Assembly: GCA_964428905.1 (NCBI GenBank)
Contig: CAYSAA010000026.1
Coordinates: 1-6,252 of the forward strand
DNA from: CAYSAA01 sp964428905
GTDB taxonomy: Bacteria > Atribacterota > Phoenicimicrobiia > Phoenicimicrobiales > Stramentimicrobiaceae
Direction: 5' to 3'
Length of the DNA stretch: 6,252 nucleotides
Below the pieces are notes generated by a model. That model was given only the letters and a program-made list of their open reading frames with translations. It made no database searches and had not been told where the DNA came from. Of this stretch, positions 5,156 through 6,252 are shown piece by piece (position 1 is the stretch's first letter; each line of letters begins with the position of its first letter). The translations under genes were made by a program, and so were the position numbers.

Positions 5156-6220
5156 ATGTCTTTAGATATACTATCAATAGATCAGAAAAAAGATCTTATG
5201 TGGAAGAACTGGCATCTTCAAGATGTGGAAGAAGTTCCATTTTTAATTGAGATTGGCCCAGTCCATTTAGCAACCACTCATTTTTTTTATGACCATAATG
5301 CAGAATTAGAATGGAATATAAACTTTCATAAGCAGAGGGATGGAATATATGATTATGGCATGCCAAATATTAAGCCGAATCAGGGTATTAATATTATTGC
5401 TTCTGCTTTTGGTTGCAAATATACTGTGAATGATGTGGCGGATCCCTGGATTAAACCGATGATTAGTGAAGAAAACGTAAGTGATGTATATAAACTGGAA
5501 GTTCCTGACCCAGTAAACAGTGTAGTTTACCAACAAGCGTATGATCGAATTGAGTTTTTGCAGTCCAATTCAGATTTTCCCCTACGTTTGGTAAATGTAC
5601 CATCCCCCTTAGTTACAGCTTCTCTCATTTGGGATTACACTTCATTCATAACATCAACGATAATCTATCCGAAGGAAGTTCATGTTCTTATGGATAAGGT
5701 AACTGAAGCAACTATTGCCTATATCAGGGAACAGCTTGGTCGAATAAAAAACCTTTTTACTATGGGACATGAAATGTTATATATCCCAAAAGAAATAGGT
5801 GTACGAATTAGTGATGATACAGCGGCACTTATGTCTCCGAATCTTTACCGGGAGTTTGGAGTAAAATATAATTCCATGATTTCCCGGGCTTTTGGAGGTA
5901 TTATAGTTCATTCTTGCGGTGATGTCCAGAATGTGGTAGAACAAATGATGGAGGTAGAAGGCCTTCGAGGTTTGGATTTAACTATTCCCCAAACTCCGAA
6001 CTGGGAAGTAATACGGAGAGCTGCAGCAGGGAAAACTGCTTTGAATCTCCGTCACTATTATTGGGACCATGCCAATAACACTAAAGTAGATCAGGCAGAA
6101 TATGCCAAAAAACTGATTGACTTTTTCGGTAGAAAAGGGATTTTCATTCAAACCTCTACTCCTACAGCAGAAGAAGCTCGGGATCTTGGTAAAAAACTTC
6201 ACAATATTCTCAGTAAATAA
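5156..6220 (+). CDS. Uroporphyrinogen decarboxylase (URO-D) superfamily protein, not HemE
   Basis: This 354-residue protein has no signal peptide or membrane segment, so it is presumably cytoplasmic. URO-D superfamily features are the central ISDDTAALMSPNLYREF (219-235), VHSCGD (251-256), and a C-terminal IQTSTPTAEEARDL helix region (341-354 area). The N-terminal arginine-rich substrate motif of true uroporphyrinogen decarboxylase is absent, so a heme role is unlikely. His252 and Cys254 correspond to the His-x-Cys zinc pair of MtaA/MtbA-type methylcobamide methyltransferases. The only cysteines are Cys87 and Cys254, so the usual C-terminal cysteine ligand is missing and Ser/Thr occupy that area. 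No corrinoid protein is encoded in the window. The ATG has GGGAGG at 5142-5147 with 8 nt spacing, four bases after dctM, so it belongs to the transporter operon and probably acts on the imported compound. The exact reaction is unknown. Confidence 0.85.
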   Translation: MSLDILSIDQKKDLMWKNWHLQDVEEVPFLIEIGPVHLATTHFFYDHNAELEWNINFHKQRDGIYDYGMPNIKPNQGINIIASAFGCKYTVNDVADPWIKPMISEENVSDVYKLEVPDPVNSVVYQQAYDRIEFLQSNSDFPLRLVNVPSPLVTASLIWDYTSFITSTIIYPKEVHVLMDKVTEATIAYIREQLGRIKNLFTMGHEMLYIPKEIGVRISDDTAALMSPNLYREFGVKYNSMISRAFGGIIVHSCGDVQNVVEQMMEVEGLRGLDLTIPQTPNWEVIRRAAAGKTALNLRHYYWDHANNTKVDQAEYAKKLIDFFGRKGIFIQTSTPTAEEARDLGKKLHNILSK

Positions 6221-6252
6221 AAATGCCTGTTATGATCATTTTATTATTCATT
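6221..6252 (+). other. Downstream tail, nothing firm
   Basis: After the last stop there are 32 bases. AAATG (6221-6225) can pair with CATTT (6237-6241), but the 5-bp stem is weak and no solid T-run follows, so a terminator is not called. An open frame starting at the ATG at 6223 begins with hydrophobic codons but has no ribosome binding site and runs off the edge. Confidence 0.3.

Noticed and set aside
5156..6220. Calling this gene hemE
   Set aside because: The N-terminal substrate-binding arginine motif of true uroporphyrinogen decarboxylase is absent, and the gene sits in a transporter operon rather than with heme genes.
6223..6252. Possible start of a further membrane-protein gene after the URO-D gene
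   Set aside because: It has ten hydrophobic codons but no ribosome binding site, and too little sequence remains to support a gene.

Overview
The window is AT-rich. It carries one divergent partial gene on the minus strand at the left edge, then a GntR-type regulator and a tripartite TRAP transporter operon on the plus strand that ends with a uroporphyrinogen-decarboxylase-like protein. Strong AGGAGG-type ribosome binding sites, TTG and GTG starts and low GC suggest a low-GC bacterium of the Firmicutes/Clostridia type or a similar anaerobic lineage. The solute-binding protein has a plain AxA signal peptide and no lipobox cysteine, which fits a cell with a true periplasm (a diderm such as Atribacterota, Halanaerobiales or Negativicutes). 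This lineage call is an inference only.

Layout: (1) 1-872, minus strand, a type I L-asparaginase-like enzyme whose C-terminus runs off the left edge. It is one continuous reading frame of 290 codons. (2) 873-1308, an extremely AT-rich divergent intergenic region holding candidate promoters, a 24-bp A/T-only perfect palindrome and a FadR-type GntR operator-like site. (3) 1309-1986, a GntR/FadR (FCD-domain) regulator, probably starting at a TTG. (4) 1987-2304, a leader with two very strong Shine-Dalgarno sequences that have no start codon behind them, and a second copy of the promoter/operator-like arrangement seen in front of the regulator. (5) 2305-5151, dctP-dctQ-dctM: the periplasmic binding protein, small permease and large permease of a TRAP transporter, with an 11-bp GC-rich stem-loop between dctP and dctQ. 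(6) 5156-6220, a URO-D-superfamily protein tightly coupled to dctM. (7) 6221-6252, a short tail with nothing firm.

Likely working model: an organic acid is captured by DctP and imported by DctQM using an ion gradient. The GntR/FadR protein senses that substrate or a breakdown product and controls both its own gene and the transporter operon through similar sites. The URO-D-like protein may act on the imported compound. It keeps the His-x-Cys zinc/cobamide-methyltransferase signature but has no later cysteine to serve as the usual third ligand, so its chemistry is open. Whether the divergent asparaginase belongs to the same pathway cannot be decided from this window. I see no CRISPR array, tRNA, rRNA, insertion sequence or phage element, and no clearly new multi-gene system. 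The points most worth checking are the shared promoter/operator module, the orphan Shine-Dalgarno sequences and the atypical URO-D protein.
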